Assembly: GCA_027484965.1 (NCBI GenBank) | Contig: JAIXRY010000004.1 | Location: 1 to 40,087, forward strand | Reading direction: 5' to 3' | DNA length: 40,087 bases | Origin: a bacterium | GTDB lineage: Bacteria; Patescibacteriota; Minisyncoccia; Phycocordibacterales; UBA9973 | In this document: positions 6,678 to 13,169 of the stretch, in pieces | How the letters are laid out: every line of letters begins with the position of its first letter | Position numbering within the stretch: position 1 is the stretch's first letter | Notes under the pieces: model-generated | What the model was told of the DNA's origin: nothing | What the model saw: only the letters and a program-made list of their open reading frames with translations | The model's database searches: none | Made by a program: the position numbers and the translations under genes

Positions 6678-7337
6678 ATGAAAAAGTTATCATTAATTAT
6701 CACACTACTTTTGCTAGTGTTTGCTTTTACCAACTGCTCTTTTAAAAGGAATCTGCGAAAATGCGGTAATTCTGATGAATGCTGGAAGTATGTGGAAGAT
6801 ATCCAAATGTTCAAAGAGAACAAGAATCATAAATTCGTGTTTGACTCTACCAAAGCAAAAGTGTTCTTTGTTGCGAAATGGAATACGTTTATTCCATATC
6901 GCGGTTCTTGGGACGGTTATGATCGGGACGGCGGAGTTATTAGTGGATATGAGAAAGGGAAATATGTCTATTTTTTGGAAAAATACAAAGTACAATCAGA
7001 ACAATTTTTCAAAGAAACTGGCAAATCATTTATTGTAATGGAGAAGAGATTCTACAAGACTTCACTTTCAGAAGACCCAAGAAGAACTTGCTTTTGGATT
7101 TCTCTCGTTATGAAACCTTACTCGCAGAATATAGACACGTTCTTGAGACAAGCAACCTGTATTGAAGAAAATCCTTCATTTCAGTCTTTATTTCCAAATT
7201 ATATTAATGATCTGAAGCGAAGAGTACTCGCGTCAGAAGGTGTAACTGATTGGGAAAAGATTATTAACTTCACCGCACAAACTGTTCCTGGCAAACCAGA
7301 AACTTGGAATGCGTGGAGATGGCCTGGTTATAACTAG
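6678..7337 (+). CDS. Predicted lipoprotein of unknown function
   Basis: The 219-residue protein begins with a lipoprotein signal: MKKLS, a hydrophobic run, and a lipobox ending FTNC at about residue 20. The mature part has several Cys (KCGNSDECW and RRTCFW, ATCIEE) and many aromatic residues, and ends WNAWRWPGYN. No domain was recognised. It is a monocistronic unit with its own consensus promoter and a terminator on each side. Its promoter differs from those of the surrounding genes. The lipobox style would fit a Bacteroidetes donor, but that alone is not proof of transfer. Confidence 0.65.
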   Translation: MKKLSLIITLLLLVFAFTNCSFKRNLRKCGNSDECWKYVEDIQMFKENKNHKFVFDSTKAKVFFVAKWNTFIPYRGSWDGYDRDGGVISGYEKGKYVYFLEKYKVQSEQFFKETGKSFIVMEKRFYKTSLSEDPRRTCFWISLVMKPYSQNIDTFLRQATCIEENPSFQSLFPNYINDLKRRVLASEGVTDWEKIINFTAQTVPGKPETWNAWRWPGYN

Positions 7338-7341
7338 GTAC

Positions 7342-7369
7342 AAATCCTTGTCGTATGACAAGGATTTTT
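7342..7369 (+). terminator. Hairpin terminator after the lipoprotein gene
   Basis: AAATCCTTGTC / GACAAGGATTTTT with a GTAT loop. Confidence 0.85.
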
Positions 7370-7465
7370 ATTTGGAATTTATATTAAGATTGTTACAGCA
7401 AAAAACTCTTTTCAAAAAGCATTTTTTGCTGTATAGTACTTGTTGTTGATACTCATTATCAATAT

Positions 7466-7537
7466 GCTCTCGTCGTTCAATGGATAGGACGCAACTTTGC
7501 GGAAGTTGCGATGTAGGTTCGATTCCTACCGAGAGCA
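7466..7537 (+). tRNA. tRNA-Arg(GCG)
   Basis: Full cloverleaf: acceptor GCTCTCG/CGAGAGC with discriminator A; D-stem GTTC/GGAC; anticodon stem CAACT/AGTTG with loop TTGCGGA (anticodon GCG); T-arm GTAGG/CCTAC with TTCGATT. Most bacteria read CGU/CGC with an ACG anticodon deaminated to ICG, so an encoded GCG is unusual. CCA is not encoded. A terminator follows, then an inverted copy of the tRNA 3' end. Confidence 0.93.
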
Positions 7538-7540
7538 CAA

Positions 7541-7581
7541 TATAAAAAATCACCTAATAATAAATTAGGTGATTTTTTATA
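7541..7581 (+). terminator. Hairpin terminator of tRNA-Arg(GCG)
   Basis: TATAAAAAATCACCTAAT pairs perfectly with ATTAGGTGATTTTTTATA around a short loop, with a T-run in the 3' arm. Confidence 0.85.
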
Positions 7582-7590
7582 TCTCTAAAC

Positions 7591-7612
7591 GCTCTCGGTA
7601 GGAATCGAACCT
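7591..7612 (-). repeat. Inverted 22-nt copy of the tRNA-Arg(GCG) 3' end
   Basis: Bases 7591-7612 are the exact reverse complement of 7515-7536 (T-arm plus acceptor 3' strand), 54 nt away on the other side of the terminator. The flank 7613-7680 holds a further 9-bp inverted repeat (CAATTTTTA / TAAAAATTG) but no acceptor 5' strand or anticodon arm, so it is not a functional tRNA. Confidence 0.85.
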
Positions 7613-7685
7613 CGGCGCCAATTTTTAAGAAGTAAAACGACTATAAAAATTGTGCGTTTCGACCGAAGGGAGAGGTGATTCATGT

Positions 7686-8153
7686 TTATATACCAAAATA
7701 ATCAAAAAGTTGTTCAGGTATACTTTCTACAAGCTCCTCATTTTTTGTTGTATATGTCTTCAACATACTTTCCATATCTTCTTCATGTATGTTTAATACA
7801 GGGAATGAAACGATTCTATTTATACCAACATTACGACTAATAAGAAGAAGTCTCTGATCTCTTCTCGTTGTAAAATTATAAGAAACAACATTTTTCCAAA
7901 TAATGATTTCATTGTTTATAGAAATTCCTTTTTCATTTATTTCAAAATCAGTAATCTCAGGTTCTTTGTGCGCTGTAAATATTATAAGAGATCCTGCTAT
8001 AAGAATAAAAATTCCAAAAAGAAAATTTGAAAAAAAGAAAGAGGCAATAGATCCCGCTATAACAATAATACCCATAGCCCAATACCAATCAATACTTTTT
8101 GGTTTAAATTCGTAGGGGAGAGCGCTCCAAGATAAAGAAGTTTTTTGTTCCAT
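7686..8153 (-). CDS. Two-TM membrane protein with cytoplasmic C-terminal domain
   Basis: The 155-residue protein has a polar N-terminus (MEQKTSLSWSALPYEFKPKS), two adjacent transmembrane helices (about residues 25-60), and a soluble C-terminal domain with alternating strands (TDFEINEKGISINNEIIIW) suggestive of a PH-like fold. This layout recurs in small CPR hypothetical proteins; no function is known. It is monocistronic, between tRNA-Arg and tRNA-Ser, and its start is the ATG at 8153. Confidence 0.6.
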   Translation of the reverse strand: MEQKTSLSWSALPYEFKPKSIDWYWAMGIIVIAGSIASFFFSNFLFGIFILIAGSLIIFTAHKEPEITDFEINEKGISINNEIIIWKNVVSYNFTTRRDQRLLLISRNVGINRIVSFPVLNIHEEDMESMLKTYTTKNEELVESIPEQLFDYFGI

Positions 8154-8286
8154 ATATACATTGTAGCAATAATTTTAATATTAACAGGTGGAAAAATACT
8201 TTTAAATAGCAAAAAAGAGTTAATTTCACCCTTTTTTGTTTATATAGGAATATTTACTGTCTAGATTTGATTGAATAGGTGAGATT

Positions 8287-8344
8287 CGCCTCCGCAAAAC
8301 AAAAAGTACTATCAAATGATAGTACTTTTTGTTTTGCGGAGGCG
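8287..8344. terminator. 25-bp hairpin fusing the terminator to the tRNA-Ser 3' end
   Basis: Bases 8287-8311 and 8320-8344 are perfect reverse complements with an 8-nt loop. The right arm includes the last 7-8 nt of tRNA-Ser (minus strand), so the tRNA acceptor strand is duplicated in inverted form at 8287-8294. Confidence 0.85.
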
Positions 8345-8423
8345 GGGGGATTCGAACTCCCGGACCCCGTAAAGGGTCTCCTGTTTTCAAGACAGGTGCC
8401 TTCAACCACTCAGCCACACCTCC
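8337..8423 (-). tRNA. tRNA-Ser(UGA)
   Basis: On the minus strand: acceptor GGAGGTG/CGCCTCC with discriminator G, anticodon loop with TGA flanked by CCTGT/ACAGG, a long class II variable arm, and a T-loop TTCGAAT. CCA is not encoded. The gene's 3' end is part of a 25-bp perfect hairpin. Confidence 0.95.
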
Positions 8424-8507
8424 ATGTGATTTACGTTTTGGTTGAACGTTTAGGTACTATATCAAAAATATGACAAGAGAGCAATATTCAAAATACTGTG
8501 ATAGGAT

Positions 8508-8939
8508 ATGAATATGAAGTCTTTAGGAATTGATTATGGAACAAAAAAGGTAGGACTTGCTATGTCTGACCCTGAAGGTCTTATGGCTTTTCCTTTTAAG
8601 ATTATCAAAAATGACCAAACTCTTATTGAGAATATATCTAATATTATTTTAGAAAATAATATTGAAAAAATTTTTATAGGGAAATCTCTAGGTTTATTCG
8701 GAGAAGAGAATAAAGTTCAAAAAAATATTGATTTGTTTATAGAAAAATTAAAGAAGATAACCAGTGTGCCTGTTGAGACTGTTATAGAATCATTTACAAG
8801 TTCTCATGGAAGAATTGGAATTGATAAAAGTTCTCTTAATGATAGAAAAACAAAACAAATAAGTGAGGGCTTAGTAGATGCAAAAGCTGCGGCGCTTATA
8901 TTACAAAGAGGTCTGGATAAAAATACTAATATAAAATAA
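8508..8939 (+). CDS. ruvX: RuvX/YqgF-family putative pre-16S rRNA nuclease
   Basis: The 143-residue RNase H-fold protein begins with GIDYGTKKVGLAMS, whose Asp is the first catalytic acid. It has an IFIGKSLG strand near residue 60 in place of the usual VGLP motif, and ends DAKAAALILQR, whose Asp is the last metal ligand. YqgF enzymes mature the 16S rRNA 5' end; an older name is Holliday junction resolvase-like. Met1 or Met3 could be the start; both lie just after an AT-rich box. It lies 15 nt upstream of a tRNA-binding protein gene, probably in the same transcript. Confidence 0.85.
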   Translation: MNMKSLGIDYGTKKVGLAMSDPEGLMAFPFKIIKNDQTLIENISNIILENNIEKIFIGKSLGLFGEENKVQKNIDLFIEKLKKITSVPVETVIESFTSSHGRIGIDKSSLNDRKTKQISEGLVDAKAAALILQRGLDKNTNIK

Positions 8940-8954
8940 TTACTTATACACCAT

Positions 8955-9296
8955 ATGATTACAATTGATGATTTTGCAAAATTAGAAATAAAGCTTGGGA
9001 AGATATTGAGTGCTGAACTTGTGGAAGGTTCTGATAAATTGGTTTTATTTAATATTGATCTTGGAGAGGAAACAGGTCCAAGGCAGATTCTTTCTGGTGT
9101 TCGTGCTTATTTCCCTGACGAACAAGTGTTGATAGGTAAGACTGTTCCTGTTATTGCAAATCTAGAACCACGGACAATTCGCGGACATGTTTCAAATGGA
9201 ATGATTCTGTATGGAATACAAAAAGATGAAGGAGGTGAAATACTGACAACCTTAGAACCAAACAAAGAACTAATCCCAGGATCTTTAGTAAGTTAG
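8955..9296 (+). CDS. Stand-alone tRNA-binding OB-fold protein (EMAPII/CsaA/MetG C-terminal type)
   Basis: The 113-residue protein has the tRNA_bind pattern: FAKLEIKLGKILSAE at the start, LSGVRAYF in the middle, and NLEPRTIRGHVSNGMIL, the segment typical of CsaA and the MetRS C-terminal domain. In many bacteria this domain is fused to methionyl-tRNA synthetase; here it is separate, so it may act in trans on MetRS or as a chaperone-like protein. It is followed by a strong terminator. Confidence 0.85.
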   Translation: MITIDDFAKLEIKLGKILSAELVEGSDKLVLFNIDLGEETGPRQILSGVRAYFPDEQVLIGKTVPVIANLEPRTIRGHVSNGMILYGIQKDEGGEILTTLEPNKELIPGSLVS

Positions 9297-9307
9297 ATTC
9301 CAAAATT

Positions 9308-9350
9308 GAAACCCTGAGGAAAAGTGTTAGACACTTTTCCTCAGGGTTTC
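9308..9350 (+). terminator. Long perfect hairpin terminator
   Basis: A 19-20 bp perfect stem (GAAACCCTGAGG...CCTCAGGGTTTC) with a TAGA-type loop, followed by T-rich sequence. Confidence 0.9.
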
Positions 9351-9383
9351 TCTATTTTTCTCTTTAGAATAAAAAATATCCTT

Positions 9384-9391
9384 GCTATACT
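9384..9391 (+). promoter_or_regulatory. Extended -10 promoter of pilM
   Basis: TGC-TATACT (TATACT at 9386-9391) lies 9 nt before the ATG at 9401. The stretch through the ATG closely resembles the argS promoter (38157-38176). Confidence 0.65.
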
Positions 9392-9400
9392 TAGTATGTA

Positions 9401-11026
9401 ATGCGAAAACTTTTTGCAAAAATTATTACTCCTCCCGCGTACTTAACAATACCTTCTGTCGGTATCGATATTTCCGATCGCTCGGTTAGATTTATAGAAT
9501 TCAAAGACGATGCTTTTGGTAAAAAAAAGTTAGATAGATTTGGTCTAAAAAACATTGAGGAAGGAATTATTTCAAATGGTAAAGTTATTCAAAGAGATAG
9601 CTTGGTTAAGCTTCTAGAAGCACTAAAGATTGAACATAAACTTACTTTTGTTCGTGCTTCTATACCAGAAGAACAAGTTTATTTGTTCTCAGTACAAATT
9701 CCAAAAGTAAAAGAAGATTCTATAAGAGAAACTATTGAGCTCTTGCTTGAAGAATATGTTCCAATTCCAGCAGGGGAAACAGTCTTTGATTATCAAATTA
9801 TTAGTGAATTAGAATCTCACTATAACATTGAAGTCACTGCTGTTCCCTCAAAGATTGTGGAAGACTATGCGCTTATTTTTGAAGAAGCTGGGTTGGTGCT
9901 TGTTGGATTTGAATTAGAAGCACAAGCAATGGCTCGTGCTGTGATAAGAAATGGAGATACTAATACTTACATGATTGTTGATTACGGGAATACTCGTACA
10001 GGACTTTCGTTTGTTGTTGATGGTATTGTAAGATTTGCTTCTTCTGTTGATCTTGGAAGTTCTATGCAAGACAAAGAACTTGCTCGTGCACTTTCAATGG
10101 ATATTAAGACTGTAGAGGAGCTAAAAAAGAAAAATGGATTATTGAAGAGTAATAAAGACGAAGCGTTTTTTCAGGCAATCTTGAGTGAAACAGCTCTTCT
10201 TCGTGACGAGATAAATAAGCACTTTATTTTTTGGCATACACATAAAGATGAGTTTGGTAATATTCGTCCTCCCGTGGATAAAATCCTTCTTTGTGGAGGT
10301 AATGCAAACCTTATAGGGCTTCCAGAGTATCTTTCAGCTTCTCTTCGTATTGCAGTTATTCATGCAGATCCGTGGACTAATATTACAGATAGAACAACCT
10401 ACATACCAGAACTCGAAAGAGGGCCAGCTCTTTCTTATCCTACAGCCATTGGACTTTCTCTTGCTGACGATAATTCTCTGGTAAATTTATTACCACTTTC
10501 TTCTCAAAAAAATATAAAAAAGATACTTTTCTTAAGATTAGGAACCCTTTTTATATCTTCAATAGCAATGGCTTTTGTTGTTGGGAGTATACTTCTAATA
10601 CCGACATATATTATAGGAAAAGAACAGCTTAATAATTTTCAATCAAAAGCAGATCTTCAAGATAAAACATCATTAAATCAAGAAGAAGAAAAAGCTAAAA
10701 AAGATAGCGAACAAATAATTTCAAAAATTAAAACTTTTGATAATCTAAAAGAAAATCATTCTTTTATTGCTGAAATAATAAACCCACTCATTGAAGTATC
10801 AAGAGAAAAAGTATCTATAACCTCTCTTTTGTATGAAGAGATTCAAGGTGCAAATACAACAAATATAACTATTACAGGTAAAGCTCCTTCAAGACAAATT
10901 CTTTCTCAATTTCATCAAGACCTTAATAAGAGTGCTTTTTTTGAGAAAGTTAATTTGCCAATATCTAATTATGTAAAAGGAAAAGATATTGAATATACGA
11001 TTCAGGGATTTATAAAGTATGAATAA
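9401..11026 (+). CDS. pilM: PilM-PilN fusion, type IV pilus inner-membrane platform
   Basis: The first 350 or so residues form a PilM-type actin/FtsA-like ATPase: VGIDISDRSVRFIEF start, YMIVDYGNTRTGLSFV phosphate loop, ILLCGGNANLIGLPEYL near residue 300. A transmembrane helix near residue 385, a Lys/Glu-rich coiled coil and a small alpha/beta domain follow, as in PilN. PilM normally binds the cytoplasmic tail of a separate PilN; the fusion (541 residues) joins both. It overlaps the next gene by 8 nt. With PilO it would form the alignment complex under the pilus motor. No motor ATPase or pilin genes lie in the window. Confidence 0.85.
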   Translation: MRKLFAKIITPPAYLTIPSVGIDISDRSVRFIEFKDDAFGKKKLDRFGLKNIEEGIISNGKVIQRDSLVKLLEALKIEHKLTFVRASIPEEQVYLFSVQIPKVKEDSIRETIELLLEEYVPIPAGETVFDYQIISELESHYNIEVTAVPSKIVEDYALIFEEAGLVLVGFELEAQAMARAVIRNGDTNTYMIVDYGNTRTGLSFVVDGIVRFASSVDLGSSMQDKELARALSMDIKTVEELKKKNGLLKSNKDEAFFQAILSETALLRDEINKHFIFWHTHKDEFGNIRPPVDKILLCGGNANLIGLPEYLSASLRIAVIHADPWTNITDRTTYIPELERGPALSYPTAIGLSLADDNSLVNLLPLSSQKNIKKILFLRLGTLFISSIAMAFVVGSILLIPTYIIGKEQLNNFQSKADLQDKTSLNQEEEKAKKDSEQIISKIKTFDNLKENHSFIAEIINPLIEVSREKVSITSLLYEEIQGANTTNITITGKAPSRQILSQFHQDLNKSAFFEKVNLPISNYVKGKDIEYTIQGFIKYE

Positions 11027-11600
11027 TAAAATTAATAAAAAAACAATAATTACACTAATTGTCTCATGTGTTTTCTTGATTTTTTCTGCGGGAATATTTT
11101 TCTTTGGATTGTTTAAAATAAAGATAATATCTAATAAAATTTTGGATATAGAAGAAAATATTTCTCTACTTAAAGATAGTGCAGGGAGAAGTGCTGCACT
11201 ATCTAAAGCAACATCATCTTTAAAAAAGGTTCAAGATACTTTGGACGTATATTTTGTACAAGAAAATAATATACCTGATTTGTTGGAGCAAATAGAAGCT
11301 TATGGAAAAACTATAAATGTCCCCGTTGAATTTAGTGGTATTACAACTAGTGCTAACGCAGAAGATTTTATAACATTAACAATCAAAGCAACTGGTGATT
11401 TTAAATCAATTACAATGTTTACTAATTACATAGACTCTTTGCCGTATAATTCTAAAATCACTAGAGTCTTTTTAGTATCAAACATTCTTGATACTTCTGC
11501 TCAGCAAATTGTCGATCCAAAGAAAAAATATACAGTACCTTTACCTGTATGGAAAGCAGAATATTCTTTAAAAATTCTTAGCTTCACTCCTAATCAATAG
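11019..11600 (+). CDS. PilO-like pilus assembly protein
   Basis: The 193-residue protein has one N-terminal TM helix (about residues 10-32), a coiled-coil segment (ISNKILDIEENISLLKDSAG), and a C-terminal ferredoxin-like domain with strands such as LTIKATGDFKSITMFTNYID. That is the PilO layout. PilO pairs with PilN on the outer face of the membrane. Its 8-nt overlap with the PilMN gene implies translational coupling. Sequence similarity is weak, so the call rests on architecture and context. Confidence 0.75.
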   Translation: MNNKINKKTIITLIVSCVFLIFSAGIFFFGLFKIKIISNKILDIEENISLLKDSAGRSAALSKATSSLKKVQDTLDVYFVQENNIPDLLEQIEAYGKTINVPVEFSGITTSANAEDFITLTIKATGDFKSITMFTNYIDSLPYNSKITRVFLVSNILDTSAQQIVDPKKKYTVPLPVWKAEYSLKILSFTPNQ

Positions 11601-11605
11601 TAGAT

Positions 11606-11923
11606 ATGAATATACAATCTCTTTTTAATAATAAAATAAAATTTCACAAAAGAAATCCTTTGGCGATTGTTTTTGTTGCTTGGATATTTATTCTCTGTGT
11701 TTTTATTGGAGCATCTTTGTATGTTGGAATATATGTAAAAAATTTGTTTTTTACCATAAGTGATCCTATTTATAAAGGTGAACCAAAAGATATTCAGAGA
11801 ATAGATAGGAGAGTGCCTTACGACAAGATTGATGTCATTGAAAGTTACTTTAGTAAGAGACAGCAAAGTTTTTTAACTACAAAAGAAATAATTTCCAAGA
11901 TAATTGATCCTTCTATAAAATAA
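11606..11923 (+). CDS. Single-TM protein of the pilus operon
   Basis: The 105-residue protein has a basic N-terminus, one TM helix (AIVFVAWIFILCVFIGASLYVG), and a polar C-terminus of about 65 residues. It starts 6 nt after the PilO-like gene, so it is in the same operon, and ends in a terminator. Its position matches PilP in proteobacterial operons, but it lacks the PilP domain. It may be a small accessory subunit of the pilus platform. Confidence 0.6.
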   Translation: MNIQSLFNNKIKFHKRNPLAIVFVAWIFILCVFIGASLYVGIYVKNLFFTISDPIYKGEPKDIQRIDRRVPYDKIDVIESYFSKRQQSFLTTKEIISKIIDPSIK

Positions 11924-11953
11924 TAAAACTCCCTAAAAGGGAGTTTTATTATT
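11919..11953. terminator. Hairpin terminator of the pilus operon
   Basis: AATAATAAAACTCCC / GGGAGTTTTATTATT with a 5-nt loop. Both arms and the following TTGTG recur almost exactly at 18947-18986. Confidence 0.88.
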
Positions 11954-11973
11954 TGTGGGCGATAGAGGACTCG
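11952..11973 (-). repeat. Direct 22-nt copy of the tRNA-Val 3' end
   Basis: Bases 11952-11973 are identical to 12139-12160, which is the 3' flank, acceptor 3' strand and T-stem/T-loop part of tRNA-Val. The copy is in the same orientation, 187 nt downstream of the tRNA in its transcription direction. Confidence 0.88.
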
Positions 11974-12102
11974 GTCACAAATCACTAAATATTTTTCTTA
12001 ATGCATTAAAAATATAAAGTGTTTGCGACCCCGACTCGGCAACGGTTTTTGTAAAACCGATTACATGCCTCCGTCTTTCTCTTCCTCTATATACCTCAAA
12101 AA
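11974..12102. other. Structured non-coding stretch between tRNA-Val and its 3'-end copy
   Basis: No reading frame of note. A long imperfect inverted repeat (GGTCACAAATCACTAAATAT about 11973-11992 against 12009-12031) surrounds TTAATGCATTAA. A smaller hairpin CGGTTTT/AAAACCG lies near 12042-12059. It could be a small RNA, a remnant of an element that used the tRNA as a target, or both. Confidence 0.4.
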
Positions 12103-12133
12103 TCAAAAGCCCCACTCTTTCAGAGTGAGACTT
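12103..12133 (-). terminator. Weak hairpin downstream of tRNA-Val
   Basis: CACTCT-TTC-AGAGTG (12113-12127); on the minus strand it is followed by GGGGCTTTTGATTTTT. The tail is only partly T-rich. Confidence 0.45.
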
Positions 12134-12142
12134 AAGATTTTG

Positions 12143-12215
12143 TGGGCGATAGAGGACTCGAACCTCTGACCTTCGCTGTGTAAAAGCGTTGCTCTACCAA
12201 CTGAGCTAATCGCCC
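12143..12215 (-). tRNA. tRNA-Val(UAC)
   Basis: On the minus strand: acceptor GGGCGAT/ATCGCCC with discriminator A, D-arm GCTCAGTTGGTAGAGC, anticodon stem ACGCT/AGCGA with loop TTTACAC (anticodon TAC), T-loop TTCGAGT. CCA is not encoded. A direct copy of its 3' end lies downstream. Confidence 0.95.
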
Positions 12216-12334
12216 GATTTATTAAAAGGAAACATTTGTATCCAATAGGGCTATATTACAATAATTTTCTAAAAAATACAACATTTATCATAAGGCTTTA
12301 TTAAATTGTCTTTATTTGATAATATAGCAATATT

Positions 12335-12363
12335 GCCCTTGTGGTATTAAGAGATATAAATTG
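12335..12363 (+). repeat. Decayed copy of the tRNA-Arg(UCU) 5' end
   Basis: GCCCTTGTGGTATTAAGAGA at 12335 resembles the true 5' end GCCCTTGTAGTTAAATGGAT at 12391, and both are preceded by AATAT-rich sequence. The copy lies 56 nt upstream of the gene. Confidence 0.55.
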
Positions 12364-12390
12364 AACACACTAAGTTTGTAAATATAATAT

Positions 12391-12462
12391 GCCCTTGTAG
12401 TTAAATGGATATAACTGCGGACTTCTAAGCCGTTATTCGAGGTTCGATTCCTCGCGAGGGCA
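12391..12462 (+). tRNA. tRNA-Arg(UCU)
   Basis: Cloverleaf: acceptor GCCCTTG/CGAGGGC with discriminator A; D-stem GTTA/TAAC; anticodon stem GCGGA/GCCGT with loop CTTCTAA (anticodon TCT) and an A-G opposition at the base of the loop; T-stem CGAGG/CCTCG with TTCGATT. Partial copies lie both upstream (5' part, direct) and downstream (3' part, inverted). Confidence 0.93.
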
Positions 12463-12508
12463 CAAATATAAAAAGACTCAAAAAATGAGTCTTTTTATAT
12501 TTGTGCCC
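12458..12508 (+). terminator. Terminator hairpin of tRNA-Arg(UCU), extending into the tRNA
   Basis: Bases 12461-12480 and 12486-12505 are perfect complements around AAAAA, and the pairing extends three more bases into the tRNA acceptor (GGG at 12458-12460 with CCC at 12506-12508). Confidence 0.85.
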
Positions 12509-12600
12509 GAGAGTATATGAACTGCTTCATATACGTCGAGGAATCGAAAAGCTTTTGCTTATTTATGAAAATCTGTGATTTGAATAAATGCAAAAGGTGT
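12506..12600. repeat. Interrupted inverted copy of the tRNA-Arg(UCU) 3' end with nested hairpins
   Basis: CGAGGAATCGAA (12537-12548) is the exact complement of the tRNA T-arm (12443-12454). It is split from the acceptor complement (CCCGAG, 12506-12511) by a perfect 9-bp hairpin (12513-12534). A longer imperfect hairpin follows (12552-12596, CTTTTGC...GCAAAAG). No gene is seen between 12463 and 12654. Confidence 0.65.
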
Positions 12601-12654
12601 AATGCTCCTGTAAGGAGAGATTCCTCTCAAGGATATAAATAATATACTAGTTTG

Positions 12655-13101
12655 CTATATTGTTTCGAGATAATTGTTAAAAGATGTAATATTACTGAAC
12701 TTTGTTTGAGGTGAGTCCCAGAGCATTATTTCTGTATTTTCTGGGAAGTTATTTTCCCTTAATCCGTTCAAAAGTATTTTGAGCCCATCTTTTGAATGTG
12801 AAGTCATTTCTATTTCAATATCAGAAAACTCAAATGTTTGTTTATTGTCTTTATCTGGTTCTCCTAACATTGTACCTCCTCCTGTAACTTCTCCTACAGT
12901 TTTCTCTTGGAGTAGGGTATTTATTGGATTGCCATATTTAGACTCACGTTCTGCTGGCTCAACTCCTGGAGTTATTGTTAAAATAATGAAATTTGATTCG
13001 CTACTATCCTTTGAAGGAGTAACTGAAGGGTCTTTTTTGAAAAATGAAAATAATGACATAAATATAATTACTAAGATTACTATTAATAAAGCTTTTTTCA
13101 T
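12655..13101 (-). CDS. Signal-anchored protein with VGEVTGGGTML motif
   Basis: The 148-residue protein starts MKKALLIVILVIIFMSLFSF, an anchor or signal peptide, then a Ser/Lys linker and a domain of about 100 residues containing KYGNPINTLLQ, VGEVTGGGTMLG and GLKILLNGLRENNFP. The last part resembles a small soluble family with a GEVTGGGTxL motif found in diverse bacteria; no function can be given. The ATG at 13101 is chosen because TATAGT (plus strand ACTATA, 13108-13113) lies 6 nt upstream; a reading from 13140 would cross this promoter. Confidence 0.6.
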   Translation of the reverse strand: MKKALLIVILVIIFMSLFSFFKKDPSVTPSKDSSESNFIILTITPGVEPAERESKYGNPINTLLQEKTVGEVTGGGTMLGEPDKDNKQTFEFSDIEIEMTSHSKDGLKILLNGLRENNFPENTEIMLWDSPQTKFSNITSFNNYLETI

Positions 13102-13133
13102 AAATAAACTATAGCATAGATAAAACTCTGAAA

Positions 13134-13169
13134 AAAACAAAAACCACCTTTCGGTGGTTTTTGTTTTTA
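13134..13169. terminator. Hairpin terminator downstream of the RDD gene
   Basis: AAAAACAAAAACCACC / GGTGGTTTTTGTTTTT with a TTTC loop. It lies just after the RDD gene's stop codon on the minus strand and just upstream of the next minus-strand gene. Confidence 0.85.

Noticed and set aside
7368-7553. Minus-strand frame across tRNA-Arg(GCG)
   Set aside because: It is the complement of the tRNA and its terminator and has no coherent protein features.
7591-7680. Possible second tRNA on the minus strand
   Set aside because: Only the T-arm and the 3' acceptor strand are present; there is no matching 5' acceptor strand or anticodon arm.
8226-8417. Minus-strand frame across tRNA-Ser
   Set aside because: It reads through the tRNA itself (AEWLKAPVLKTGDPLRGPG is a common artefact of tRNA-Ser genes).
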